A stretch of 64,000 bases of DNA from JAGQRJ01 sp041402045 (GTDB lineage: Bacteria; Planctomycetota; J058), in the NCBI GenBank assembly GCA_041402045.1, contig JAWKSZ010000015.1, positions 1 to 64,000 of the forward strand, given 5' to 3'. The notes under the pieces are model-generated. The model ran no database searches and had not been told where the DNA came from. It saw nothing but the letters and a program-made list of their open reading frames with translations. Below are positions 9,225-17,543 of this stretch, piece by piece; within the stretch, counting starts at the first letter, position 1; each line of letters starts with the position of its first letter. Made by a program: the position numbers and the translations under genes.

Positions 9225-11309
9225 GTGAGCCTTCCGTCGCTCGTCGTAACCCACGGCAACGATCGAGGAAAGGTCTACCCCCTGGCCCGGAACTCCTACG
9301 TTCTGGGGCGCGGGCACGAGGTGGACATTCCGGTCCTCGACCCGAAGTGCTCGCGCACCCACTGCCGGGTCGAGCGCCGCAGCGACGGCTACTACCTGAC
9401 CGACCTCTCGAGCAACGGGACCCGGGTGAACGGCCAGCTCATGCCGAGCCGGGGCTCGCAGCGCCTGCGCAGCAACGACCGCCTGCAGTTCGGGCAGGTG
9501 GTGATCGAATTCCGCGAGGCCGCCGGGCAGCCCCAGGCTGCCCCAGCCGCCGACCCCCTGCGGGGGTTCTCCTTCGACGCGCCCCCGGCGCCGGCAGCGC
9601 CAGCCGGCCTGGCCCGCCGCGCCTCCGGCGCAGCCCCGGCCTGGCCCGCGTCGCCGCCCCCGCGCCCCGGCCCCCACGCGCCGCCCCTCGCGCCGCAGGC
9701 GGGCCAGGCCACGTGCGCACCGGGGCCGCCCCGCCCCGGGGCGGTCAGCCCGCGTGGCCCCCGGCGCCTGACGCCCGCACCCGAACCACGCAGCCGGCCG
9801 CCCCGGCGTTCCCGACCTTCGCCTTCGACGGCGGCGGGCCCCCGCCGCCCCCGCCTCCCCCTCCCCCTCCGCCCCCGCCCGCGGGACGGACCCCGCCCCG
9901 GCTGCGACCGCAGACCCCGACGCGCCGCCCCCGACGCCCGCGGTGGAGCGAGGATGACGCCAGTCGCACCCTGCTGTTCGACGACCCCCGGAGTTCGGCG
10001 AGGAGCAGCTCGACACCGACTCGCCGGCGCCCCCGGTGCGCCGCTCGCAGACGGGGGTGGTCGCCGGCAACGCGGACCCCTTCGGCGAGACCCTCCTCGG
10101 CGCCCCAGCGGGGACGTGGCCGACGCGATCCGCGCGGCCAAGGCAGGGGACCCCTTCGTGGTGCCGCCCGAGGAGCTCACCGACCGCGCGCGGGCCCCGC
10201 TGGACGCGGCGGGCAGCTTCGGTCAGGACCCCGGCGGGTTCGGGAGCGCCCCCGCGCCCCCCGAAGACCGCACCCTGCTCCTCGACAGCGCGCCCAGCTT
10301 CGACCCGCCCAGCCCCCCGGGGTTCGACCACACCGTCGTGCTCCAGGGCGCGCCGAGCTTCGACGACCCGCCGGCTCCTCCGGCGGATCGCACCTGGTCT
10401 TCGACAGCGGACCGGGCGACGACGCGCCTCCGCCGTGGACCGCACCATGGTCCTCGACAGCGCCCCGAACTTCGGCGACCCCTCGCCCCCGGCCGTCGAC
10501 CGCACCCTGGTCCTCGACAGCGCCCCCGACTTCGGCGCGCCGGCGCCGCCTGCCCCCGCGGGACGAGCCGCCAGCGATCGACCGCACCATGGTCCTCGAC
10601 AGCGCACCCGACTTCGGCGACCCTCGCCCCCGCCGCCGACCGCACCATGGTCCTCGACAGCGCACCCGACTTCGGCGACCCCTCGCCCCCGCCGCCGACC
10701 GCACCATGGTCCTCGACAGCGCACCCGACTTCGGCGACCCCTCGCCCCCGCCGCCGACCGAACCATGGTCCTCCTCGACAGCGCACCCGACTTCGGCGAC
10801 CCTCGCCCCCGCCGCCGACCGCACCATGGTCCTCGACGACGGGCCGAGCTTCGGCGACCCGTCGCCTCCGCCGCCGACCGCACCATGGTCCTCGACGACG
10901 GGCCGAGCTTCGGCGACCCCTCGCCTCCGCCGCCGACCGCACCATGGTCCTCGACGACACCGGCCTTCGAGTTCCCGACGACCCGCCGCAGGACGGCCAA
11001 CCGCACCATGCTCCTCGACGAGCCCCCGAGCTTCGACGTCCAGGACGAGGAGCCGCAGGACCCGGCCAACCGCACCCTGCTCCTCGACAACGCGCCGAAC
11101 TTCGACGACGTCCAGGACGAGGAGGAGCCGCAGGACCCGGCCAACCGCACCATGGTCCTCGACAGCGCGCCGAGCTTCGACTTCAAGGACGACGAGCCCG
11201 ACGACCCGGCCAGCGCACCATGCTCCTGGACGAGCCGCCGGACTTCGACGCCCCCGACGATCCGGCGAACCGCACCATGCTCCTGGACGAGCCCCCCAGC
11301 TTCGACTGA
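9225..11309 (+). CDS. FHA-domain protein with a long threonine-repeat tail (frame-broken)
   Basis: Phosphothreonine-binding adaptor. From GTG 9225: VVTHGNDRGKVYPLARNSYV, LGRGHEVDIPVLDPKCSRTH and DLSSNGTRVNGQ give a complete FHA domain (residues 3-95, with the conserved Arg, Ser, His and Asn). Pro/Ala-rich linkers with a polyproline run follow. The rest is about 18 copies of a unit like DRTMVLDSAPDFGDPSPPA; the last four are NRTMLLDEPPSFD-like with acidic spacers. After about 9720 the coding phase moves through all three frames, because most spacers are one or two bases short of a 60-base unit; the unit itself stays intact. The final copies return to the starting frame and end at TGA 11309. 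A repeated Arg-Thr in an FHA protein suggests kinase target sites, but nothing here proves phosphorylation. Confidence 0.8.
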   Translation: MSLPSLVVTHGNDRGKVYPLARNSYVLGRGHEVDIPVLDPKCSRTHCRVERRSDGYYLTDLSSNGTRVNGQLMPSRGSQRLRSNDRLQFGQVVIEFREAAGQPQAAPAADPLRGFSFDAPPAPAAPAGLARRASGAAPAWPASPPPRPGPHAPPLAPQAGQATCAPGPPRPGAVSPRGPRRLTPAPEPRSRPPRRSRPSPSTAAGPRRPRLPLPLRPRPRDGPRPGCDRRPRRAAPDARGGARMTPVAPCCSTTPGVRRGAARHRLAGAPGAPLADGGGRRQRGPLRRDPPRRPSGDVADAIRAAKAGDPFVVPPEELTDRARAPLDAAGSFGQDPGGFGSAPAPPEDRTLLLDSAPSFDPPSPPGFDHTVVLQGAPSFDDPPAPPADRTWSSTADRATTRLRRGPHHGPRQRPELRRPLAPGRRPHPGPRQRPRLRRAGAACPRGTSRQRSTAPWSSTAHPTSATLAPAADRTMVLDSAPDFGDPSPPPPTAPWSSTAHPTSATPRPRRRPNHGPPRQRTRLRRPSPPPPTAPWSSTTGRASATRRLRRRPHHGPRRRAELRRPLASAADRTMVLDDTGLRVPDDPPQDGQPHHAPRRAPELRRPGRGAAGPGQPHPAPRQRAELRRRPGRGGAAGPGQPHHGPRQRAELRLQGRRARRPGQRTMLLDEPPDFDAPDDPANRTMLLDEPPSFD
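10267..11306 (+). repeat. In-gene tandem repeat of about 60 bp encoding RT(M/L)(V/L)LD units
   Basis: Consecutive CGCACCATGG landmarks in the central block fall at 10583, 10641, 10700, 10759 (variant CGAACC), 10820, 10879 and 10938, giving spacings of 58, 59, 59, 61, 59 and 59. An intact earlier pair (10441 and 10501) is spaced by 60. The C-terminal copies are longer and acidic (VQDEEPQDPAN). Confidence 0.85.
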
Positions 11310-11808
11310 GTCGCGTTGCCCCAGCGGCGCCGCGGACGCCACCGCCGGAAACAGGGCGTGGCTCGAGGGACCAGGAGTGGGTGGATCTACGCATGATTCG
11401 TTAGGGCAACGGATTACGAGTGAGTCGACCCACACGTAATCCGTTAGGGCAACGGCCTACGAGTGAGTCGACCCACATGTAATCGGTGGGGCAACGGCCT
11501 ACGAGCAGTCGACCCGTCATCCGTTAGGGCAACGGCCTACGAGCGAGTCGACCCTGGAACCCGTTAGGGCTACGGCCGACGAGCGAGTCGACCTGCTCGT
11601 CGTCCGTTGGGGCAAGGGTTTACACGGGAGTCGACCGCAGTCGAGCGCCTCCACGCCACCGTCGAACGGGTTACGGCGCGCAGCGGCCCACGCCCTCTAC
11701 CCCGGACTCCGGGTGCGATCGGAGCACCACTGCCCTCACGCCGGGCACCGTCGTGTTCCGCGGGCGGGGGTAAATCGGGTAAACCCCGCCCCTGCCTCGA
11801 GCTCGGCG
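11310..11808. other. Gene-free interval between convergent FHA and large-protein genes
   Basis: 499 bases between two convergent genes. The central half is the 42-bp repeat array described separately. I see no gene in the rest (11310-11394 and 11641-11808), and no clear stem-loop terminator for either flanking gene. Confidence 0.75.
11395..11640. repeat. Six degenerate direct repeats of about 42 bp
   Basis: The landmark CGTTAGGGCAACGG (variants CGGTGGGGCAACGG, CGTTAGGGCTACGG, CGTTGGGGCAAGGG) occurs at 11399, 11442, 11484, 11522, 11562 and 11604, so the spacing is 38-43. Each copy also carries TACGAGTGAGTCGACCC. Within the landmark CGTT and AACG can pair around AGGGC, and GTCGAC is palindromic. 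There are no unique spacers, so this is not CRISPR. Confidence 0.85.
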
Positions 11809-14800
11809 CTAGCCGCGGGCGGCGGCCTCGGCCCGCGCCGACCAGCGCGCGAGCACGGCCTCGAGGTCCGGCGCGTCGCCCGCGGCCTCGCGCCCAAAGT
11901 GCGCGCGCTCGAGCTCGGCGCGCGCGGCCTCCAGCTCCTGGAGCTCGGCCTCGGCGAAGGGCACCTCGGCGCGCAGCGCGGCCAGGTAGGCCAGGGCGCT
12001 GAACGGGGTGGGGTCCGTGGGCGGGGGATAGCTCGGCGCGGCCTGGACCTCGGACGCGCCGCTGCGCACCCACACCGTCCCGCCGATCACGAGCCCGCCC
12101 ACGATCAGCACGAACAGCGCGATCGCGGCCCAGGGGGTCGCCTCCGTGCCGTACTCCGCCTCGAGCTCGACGGTGGCCGGGACCTGCTCCAGGTCGGCGT
12201 CGACGTAGCGCTGGTAGGTCGCCTCGGTGCCCGGGATCCGCGGCTCGCCGAACACGAAGCGCTCGGGGAGCTGCGCCTGCGCGTCGGCGCCGCGCAGCTC
12301 GACGGTCCAGCTGCGCTCGGAGCGCACGGCGACCTCGTCGCCGGCCACGTCGAGCTCGGCGGCGCTGACCTGCTGGTCGTCGACCTTCAGCACCTCGAAC
12401 CCCGGCGCGTCGAGGGTCAGCACGTCGCTGAGCGCGGGCACGAGCCCCAGGCCCTGGGCGCGGACCTCGAGCACGAGCCGACCCTGGCCCGCCTGGCGCT
12501 CGTCGAGGGTCTGCACCAGCTCCAGCTCGCGCACGGGGCGCGGGTCGCCGCGGGGGTCCCGCGCGTCCAGGGGCACCCGGGGCGAGGCCACGGGGAGCAC
12601 CACGTAGCCCGAGGTGTCTATGAAGTCGAGGTCGAGGCTCAGGGCGGGGAGCGTGTCGACCTCGGGGCCCCGGGCCTGGAGCAGGAGGTAGCAGTAGGGG
12701 GTCACCCGCCAGCCCGGCTCGGGGTCGCCGCGGCTCTCCACGTCGGGCTCGGCGAAGGTCAGCGAGCGCACGTCGAACTGCTCGGACAGCGCCACGCGCG
12801 CCGCCTCCTCGAACTTGTCGCGGTAGTCCTCGAGGGGCCGCCCGTAGTTGTAGGCGTAGCGCTGGGAGTTCTGGTTCTGCAGGTACTTCCCGAACCCGCC
12901 GGACTCGCGCTCTATGTGCTCGGTGTGCCGGATCGAGACGAGCACGCCGAAGGGCTCGCTGTGGCCCACGCGGTCGCTGCCGTCGACCTCGGCCTGGAGC
13001 TGGATCTCGTGCACCAGGTCGCCGTAGTACTCGAGCACCGCCTTGGCCTCCCGCGCGGCGGGGTGCTCGCCGATCACGGCGAACCCGGCGCGGAGGTAGG
13101 CGCTCTTGACCCCCGGGTTCACCCCGCCCATGCGGGTGAACAGATCGCTGGCCAGGCGCTCCTCGTGCCAGGCTCGGGCGTCGGGGTCGAGGGCCTCGAG
13201 CGCCGCGCGGATCCGCGGGGGCTGCTTGGGGTCGGGGGTGTGCTGGGGGTCGACCTTCTCCAGGTCCGAGGCGCCGAGGGACGCGTAGAGCCAGCGCTCG
13301 TAGACCTCGACCGAGCGCGCGTCCTCCTCGAGGGTCGGGACCGCGCGCGCATACGCCGCCGCCGCCGCGGCGAACTCCTCGAAGGCCGCCTTGCGCGCGG
13401 CGCTGAAGTCGGTGCTCTGGGCCACGTCGTAGCGCAGGTAGACGTTGTGGTCATGGCGCACCGTGGCCCGGGCCAGGAGCAGGCGCCAGTCGTCGGGGGC
13501 GTGGCTCAGCCCGCGCTCGAGCAGCGCGCCGGCCTGGGCGTAGCCCTCGAGGACCTGGGCCTGGATCTCCTTGTCCTTGCGCTTGGTCTGGTGCTGCTCC
13601 TGGAGCTTGGGGTCGCGCCACACCGAGGCCAGGTTCTGGCGCATGGCCTGCACCAGCGCGGCCAGGGTCTCGGGCTCGAGGCCCTCGACCCCGCCGAACA
13701 CCTGCTCCAGCGCGTCGAGGCGGTAGACCTCGGCCTGGCTGTGGGCGCGCATGAAGGCCTGGGCCAGGAGCGCCTGCTCCACCGGCTCGATCGGGAGCGC
13801 CCGCAGCCGCGCCGCCCACTGGGCGAGCTCCTTCAGGTTCTGCGCCTGCTTGGTCCGAGTCAGCGGGATCCCGGCCAGCCGCTGCTGGAAGCCCCAGATC
13901 GAAATGTAGGGGTTGCGCTGGCGCTGGACCGAGTTGGGGTCGTGGCGCTGGGTCCAGCGGGTGACGAACTCCTCGGCCAGCGCGTGGCCGGTCTCGGGGT
14001 CGAGGGGCGCGAGGGCCTCGATCCAGCCCAGCGCTGCGTCTTCTTCGGGGCCCTTGAGCGCGAGCCGCGCGCAGGCGGCGACGAAGCGCGGGAGCAGGCT
14101 CGGCGCGATCCGCGCGCGCCAGCGCGGGCCCGGGGCGCGCTCGAGCAGGTCCAGGGGGTCGATCGGGTCCGGCGCGCGCGGGTCGCGGCGCGCCTCCTGG
14201 GGGAAGTAGAGGTTGCCGTAGCGGTCGTAGCGCCAGCCGCCGACCTCGCCCTCGCCCTGGCTCAGCTCGGCGGAGTATTCGGCCTCGGTCAGCCAGTTCT
14301 GCGCGAGGAGGTCGAGGGTCGCCTGCCAGGCGTCGGCGCGGGTCGGGTTCTGCTCGAGCAGCGCCTCGACCGCGCCCTGCTGCAGGCGCAGCGCGCGCAG
14401 GCGCTGCTCGGGCTCCTTGGCCAGGGCCTCGCGGGCGTCGGCGGCGCTGCGCCCGACCGCGGCCAGGAGCTCGACCCCGCGCTCGGGGTCGCCGGCGAAG
14501 CAGGCGGCGATCCACGCCTGACCCTGGTCCTGCTCGAGGCGCGCGGCGAGGTCGACCGCGCGCACCGTGGCGGCGTAGCGCAGCTCGGGCTCGAGGTCCC
14601 CGCGCCCGAGGAGCACGAGGTTCGCGGCCCAGGCGGCCTCGAGCAGGGCGCGGGTGCCGGCGGCGCGGTAGCGCGCCTCGTAGGTCTCGACCAGGAGCCG
14701 CAGGTCCCGCGGATCGGGGGCGCCGACCGCCAGCGCCGGCGCAGGCAAGAAGGGCTCGACCGCGTCCGGCTGCTCGGCGGCGAGGAGCACGCGCCCGACC

Positions 14801-15603
14801 TCGTGGCGCCGCGCGGGGTCGGCCCCGCCGAGCCAGCGCGTGCCGCGCAGGAAGCGCGCCACGAGCTGACGCAGGTCGTGGCCCTGCTTCAGCGCCTGCT
14901 TCACCAGGGGGGCGAGCAGGAGCACGGTCTCGGGCGCGGGCTCCGACGGCGACGCGTCGATCAACCCCGCGAGGTCCTCGACCCCGATCCGATTCGACTC
15001 GGCCAGGCTCGGGGGCTCGGGCATGTTCGGCGGACGCGGCGGCGCGTGCCCCTTGGCCAGGGTCTGGAGCAGGTGCTGGTGCGCGGGGGTGACCTCGCTC
15101 GTCGGCAGCGCGGCCAGGAGCTCGCGCACCCGGTCGTAGTCGCCGAGGGTCACGGCCCGGGCGAGGCGCGCGCTCTGGGACGCGATCCAGGCGGGGTCCG
15201 CGGTGTTCACCGGGGCGGGGACGCTCGAGTCGAGGGCCGCCGGGTCTGCCGCGCGCGCGGCGAGGATCGCCCCCGGGCGGCGGTCGAAGCCGAGCTTGAG
15301 GTAGGCCTGGAGCAGCGGGGACGGGCCCTGGGCCGCCGCGGGCGCGGCCTCGGCGACGACGGTCGGCGTCTCCGGCGCCGCCGCCGAGGCGGCCTCGGCG
15401 CCCTTCAGCTTCACCAGCGGGACCGGCTGACCCTTGCGCAGCACGGGCCCGAGCTGCTGAGCCTGGGCGCCCGCGGCGCAAGCCAGCGCAGCGACCAGGA
15501 CCCCGGCGAGGGGTCGCAGCGGCGCGGAGCACCAGGACTCGCCGAGGCGATCTCCCCTTCCGAGCTCCGGACTCCGCTTCACCTTGGTTCGATCACGACC
15601 CAC
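11809..15603 (-). CDS. Large membrane-anchored periplasmic protein of the Bat-like operon
   Basis: About 1264 residues, no family recognised. GTG 15603 is preferred over ATG 15693: GGCGGAG stands 6 bases before it and the signal peptide (PLAGVLVAALACAAGAQAQ) then lies near residues 29-48. A long alpha-helical, Ala/Leu/Glu-rich body looks TPR-like. A beta-type region follows (about residues 1000-1150), then one membrane helix IALFVLIVGGLVIGGTVWV near residue 1165 and a roughly 85-residue cytoplasmic helical tail. This architecture (signal, large periplasmic part, single C-terminal helix) is that of BatD-like proteins in MoxR-VWA operons, but much larger. It is the last gene on the same strand after moxR/DUF58/VWA, separated by a 318-base gap. 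Confidence 0.75.
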   Translation of the reverse strand: MGRDRTKVKRSPELGRGDRLGESWCSAPLRPLAGVLVAALACAAGAQAQQLGPVLRKGQPVPLVKLKGAEAASAAAPETPTVVAEAAPAAAQGPSPLLQAYLKLGFDRRPGAILAARAADPAALDSSVPAPVNTADPAWIASQSARLARAVTLGDYDRVRELLAALPTSEVTPAHQHLLQTLAKGHAPPRPPNMPEPPSLAESNRIGVEDLAGLIDASPSEPAPETVLLLAPLVKQALKQGHDLRQLVARFLRGTRWLGGADPARRHEVGRVLLAAEQPDAVEPFLPAPALAVGAPDPRDLRLLVETYEARYRAAGTRALLEAAWAANLVLLGRGDLEPELRYAATVRAVDLAARLEQDQGQAWIAACFAGDPERGVELLAAVGRSAADAREALAKEPEQRLRALRLQQGAVEALLEQNPTRADAWQATLDLLAQNWLTEAEYSAELSQGEGEVGGWRYDRYGNLYFPQEARRDPRAPDPIDPLDLLERAPGPRWRARIAPSLLPRFVAACARLALKGPEEDAALGWIEALAPLDPETGHALAEEFVTRWTQRHDPNSVQRQRNPYISIWGFQQRLAGIPLTRTKQAQNLKELAQWAARLRALPIEPVEQALLAQAFMRAHSQAEVYRLDALEQVFGGVEGLEPETLAALVQAMRQNLASVWRDPKLQEQHQTKRKDKEIQAQVLEGYAQAGALLERGLSHAPDDWRLLLARATVRHDHNVYLRYDVAQSTDFSAARKAAFEEFAAAAAAYARAVPTLEEDARSVEVYERWLYASLGASDLEKVDPQHTPDPKQPPRIRAALEALDPDARAWHEERLASDLFTRMGGVNPGVKSAYLRAGFAVIGEHPAAREAKAVLEYYGDLVHEIQLQAEVDGSDRVGHSEPFGVLVSIRHTEHIERESGGFGKYLQNQNSQRYAYNYGRPLEDYRDKFEEAARVALSEQFDVRSLTFAEPDVESRGDPEPGWRVTPYCYLLLQARGPEVDTLPALSLDLDFIDTSGYVVLPVASPRVPLDARDPRGDPRPVRELELVQTLDERQAGQGRLVLEVRAQGLGLVPALSDVLTLDAPGFEVLKVDDQQVSAAELDVAGDEVAVRSERSWTVELRGADAQAQLPERFVFGEPRIPGTEATYQRYVDADLEQVPATVELEAEYGTEATPWAAIALFVLIVGGLVIGGTVWVRSGASEVQAAPSYPPPTDPTPFSALAYLAALRAEVPFAEAELQELEAARAELERAHFGREAAGDAPDLEAVLARWSARAEAAARG

Positions 15604-15921
15604 GTTCGTCTCCGCCTTCCGTTGGACACCCACCGGTGTCTGCGGGGCCTGGGAGTCCGGCGCGCTGGCGACCCGCCGCCTCAGGAGCCCCACGCACCTG
15701 CCCTAGGAATCGGCGTCGCGATCCTGAGCGGGCGAGCGGCCGTCCGCTCGGTCCCGCGCCCCCCGGGACCCTCGCCCGCTCAGGATCGCAACGCCGGTTC
15801 AGGACCCCGATCCGTCGGCGGGCGGCCCCATGCTCGCTCCGCGAGCGTCGCTGGGCGGCCCCTGCTTCTTCCCTCGACCCGGCTTCTTCTGGCCGCGACC
15901 GCGACCGCTCCCCGTCCCGCT
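15604..15921. other. Spacer ahead of the large Bat-operon protein
   Basis: 318 bases without a convincing gene, containing the large inverted repeat at 15711-15796. The remainder is GC-rich with no clear promoter. Confidence 0.6.
15711..15796. repeat. 26-bp inverted repeat (cruciform/terminator-like)
   Basis: 15711-15736 and 15771-15796 are inverted copies with one mismatch; the shared core is GCGATCCTGAGCGGGCGAG. The 34-base loop contains GGTCCC/GGGACC (about 15750-15770), which adds a second stem. No T-run follows on either strand. It may separate transcription of the Bat-like genes from the large protein, or be a mobile palindrome. Confidence 0.7.
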
Positions 15922-16563
15922 TCACTGGTTGGGCAACGGGAGCCCCATGAGCTCGTCGAGGTCCATGCGCTGCAGGCGGATCGCCGCGGCGAGGTCCTTC
16001 TCCCGGGCCGCGCGGTCGTCGCCCTCGGCCTCGGCCAGCAGCCGGTAGTTCTGGCGGGCGGCCTCGATCTCGGGCTCCCACTCGGCGCGCTCGAGGCCCT
16101 CGAGGCGCATGAGCCAGGTCATGTAGAACTGCGAGCTGGCGAGGGCCTGGCGCGCCTCGCGGGTCAGGGCGGGGTCGGCGTCGGGGTCCTGGGTCAGCGC
16201 GTCGACCAGCCGCCCCAGGCGCTCGCGGCTGTCGGGGAGCCCCCCGCACTGCATGCCGGCCTTGGCCGACTCGAGCTCGATCCGGCGCTGGGCGGCGAGG
16301 TCGCCCGGGGGCACGAGGGTCGCGGCCTCAGCCAGGAGCTCCTGCGCGCGCTGGGTGTCCCCGGCGCCGAGGGCCTCCTGAGCGCTGGCCAGGAGCAGGC
16401 CCGCGCGGTCGTCGACCAGGCGGTCCTGTCCCGGGCCCGCGTGGTAGGCGATCCCGATCACGGGCAGGCACAGCCACCCCGCGAGCGCGAGCTTCCAAGG
16501 AAAGCGAGGGGGCGGGTTCACGGGCATGCCTTCTCGTCGTGGGGCGCGGCCGACGGCCCTCAT
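15922..16563 (-). CDS. Small membrane protein of the Bat-like operon (TPR-like, BatC position)
   Basis: 213 residues from ATG 16563, which overlaps the TGA of the VWA gene upstream (ATGA), implying coupled translation; an internal ATG at 16527 is the alternative. After a short basic N-terminus, one membrane helix (LALAGWLCLPVIGIAYHAG) is followed by an amphipathic helical domain (LLASAQEALGAGDTQRAQEL, LLAEAATLVPPGDLAAQRRI) with TPR-like spacing. The end is Leu/Glu-rich. In related operons this position holds BatC-type TPR proteins. Function unknown. Confidence 0.75.
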   Translation of the reverse strand: MRAVGRAPRREGMPVNPPPRFPWKLALAGWLCLPVIGIAYHAGPGQDRLVDDRAGLLLASAQEALGAGDTQRAQELLAEAATLVPPGDLAAQRRIELESAKAGMQCGGLPDSRERLGRLVDALTQDPDADPALTREARQALASSQFYMTWLMRLEGLERAEWEPEIEAARQNYRLLAEAEGDDRAAREKDLAAAIRLQRMDLDELMGLPLPNQ

Positions 16564-17543
16564 GGTAGGGGATCCAGGCGGGTTTGGGACACCCCCAACG
16601 CCTCGGAACCCCAGCGCCTCAGCGCCGCCGGGAGCAGCGCCAGGACGAGGGCGCCGAGCAGGGTCGCGAGCAGCGCGTACTCCCGGCGGGTCAGGCGCTC
16701 CCACACCGAGCGCGAGCGCGCGGGGAGGAGGCTCCCCAGGGTGTCCGAGCTCAGGTGCCGGGTGTTGCCGTCGTGGTAGACCCCGCCCAGGCGCGCGGCG
16801 ATCTGGCGCAGGGTGGGCACGTCCTGCCGCGAGAGCCGGCCCGAGACGAAGCTCCCCTGGTGCGGGTCGCCGACCCCGACCACGAGCAGGTCGCGCACCG
16901 ACGCCGGGAGCTTGGGCATGCCCTGGGCGGGCACGGTGTCGCCGTCGGAGATCAGGACCACCACCGCCGAGCGCGGGGTCCAGGGGTGCGCGATCCGCGC
17001 CGCCTCCTCCAGCCCCGCGAAGAGCTTGGTCTTCCCGCTCTGGAAGGCGTGGTGCATGGGCAGCCCCGAGAGAATGTTGCGCACGACCTCCAGGTCGCGG
17101 GTGTCCACGACCACCGCCTTGGCCCCGCTGTAGGTGGCGACCACGCTCACCCGGAAGCGGGTCAGCGGCACGCGGCGGAACAGCGACTCGACCACCTCTC
17201 GCGCGCGCCCGAGGCGGCTGGTGTCCCGCTCGAGCCCGGCGTCCTCGAGCCGCATGGAGGGCGAGACGTCGAGCACGAGCACCAGGTGCTCGGGCGGGAG
17301 CTCGTGCTCGGGGTCGCTGTCGGCGGAGTGGACCTGGGGCGGGAGCGCGAGCAGGGTCGCCAGCCCCCACGCGACGCCGGCCGCCGCCAACACCCGCAGC
17401 GAAGGCGCGGCGTGGGTCCACGGTCGCGGGCGCGCGCTCGGCCCGAAGGCGAGGTAGCTCAGGCGCCGGGTGCGCAGGGCGTGCAGCCCCTCCCCCAGGG
17501 CGACGAGGACCGCGGCCAGCGCGGCGAGGACCCCGGCTACCAC
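16560..17543 (-). CDS. VWA-domain membrane protein, second in tandem (BatB-like)
   Basis: 327 residues from GTG 17543, overlapping the end of the first VWA gene. An N-terminal membrane segment (VVAGVLAALAAVLVALGEG), a second one (VLAAAGVAWGLATLLALP), then a von Willebrand A domain with metal-site motif LDVSPSM (about residue 93), VVATYSGAKAVV and VVVLISDGDTV. A C-terminal helix (ALLATLLGALVLALLPAAL) closes it. BatB-type proteins sit in the inner membrane with the VWA domain in the periplasm and are thought to work with MoxR ATPases. The MIDAS site DxSxS is complete. Confidence 0.85.
   Translation of the reverse strand: MVAGVLAALAAVLVALGEGLHALRTRRLSYLAFGPSARPRPWTHAAPSLRVLAAAGVAWGLATLLALPPQVHSADSDPEHELPPEHLVLVLDVSPSMRLEDAGLERDTSRLGRAREVVESLFRRVPLTRFRVSVVATYSGAKAVVVDTRDLEVVRNILSGLPMHHAFQSGKTKLFAGLEEAARIAHPWTPRSAVVVLISDGDTVPAQGMPKLPASVRDLLVVGVGDPHQGSFVSGRLSRQDVPTLRQIAARLGGVYHDGNTRHLSSDTLGSLLPARSRSVWERLTRREYALLATLLGALVLALLPAALRRWGSEALGVSQTRLDPLP

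Noticed and set aside
7878..11435. 1185-codon open frame on the minus strand across groEL1 and the FHA gene
   Set aside because: It is antisense to two recognisable genes, has no domain, and arises from high GC and the FHA repeats.
11395..11640. CRISPR-like array
   Set aside because: 38-43 base units are themselves the repeat; no constant repeat and variable spacer alternate.
11713..16779. 1688-codon open frame on the plus strand
   Set aside because: Mirror of the large minus-strand protein and its neighbours; low-complexity composition and no motif.
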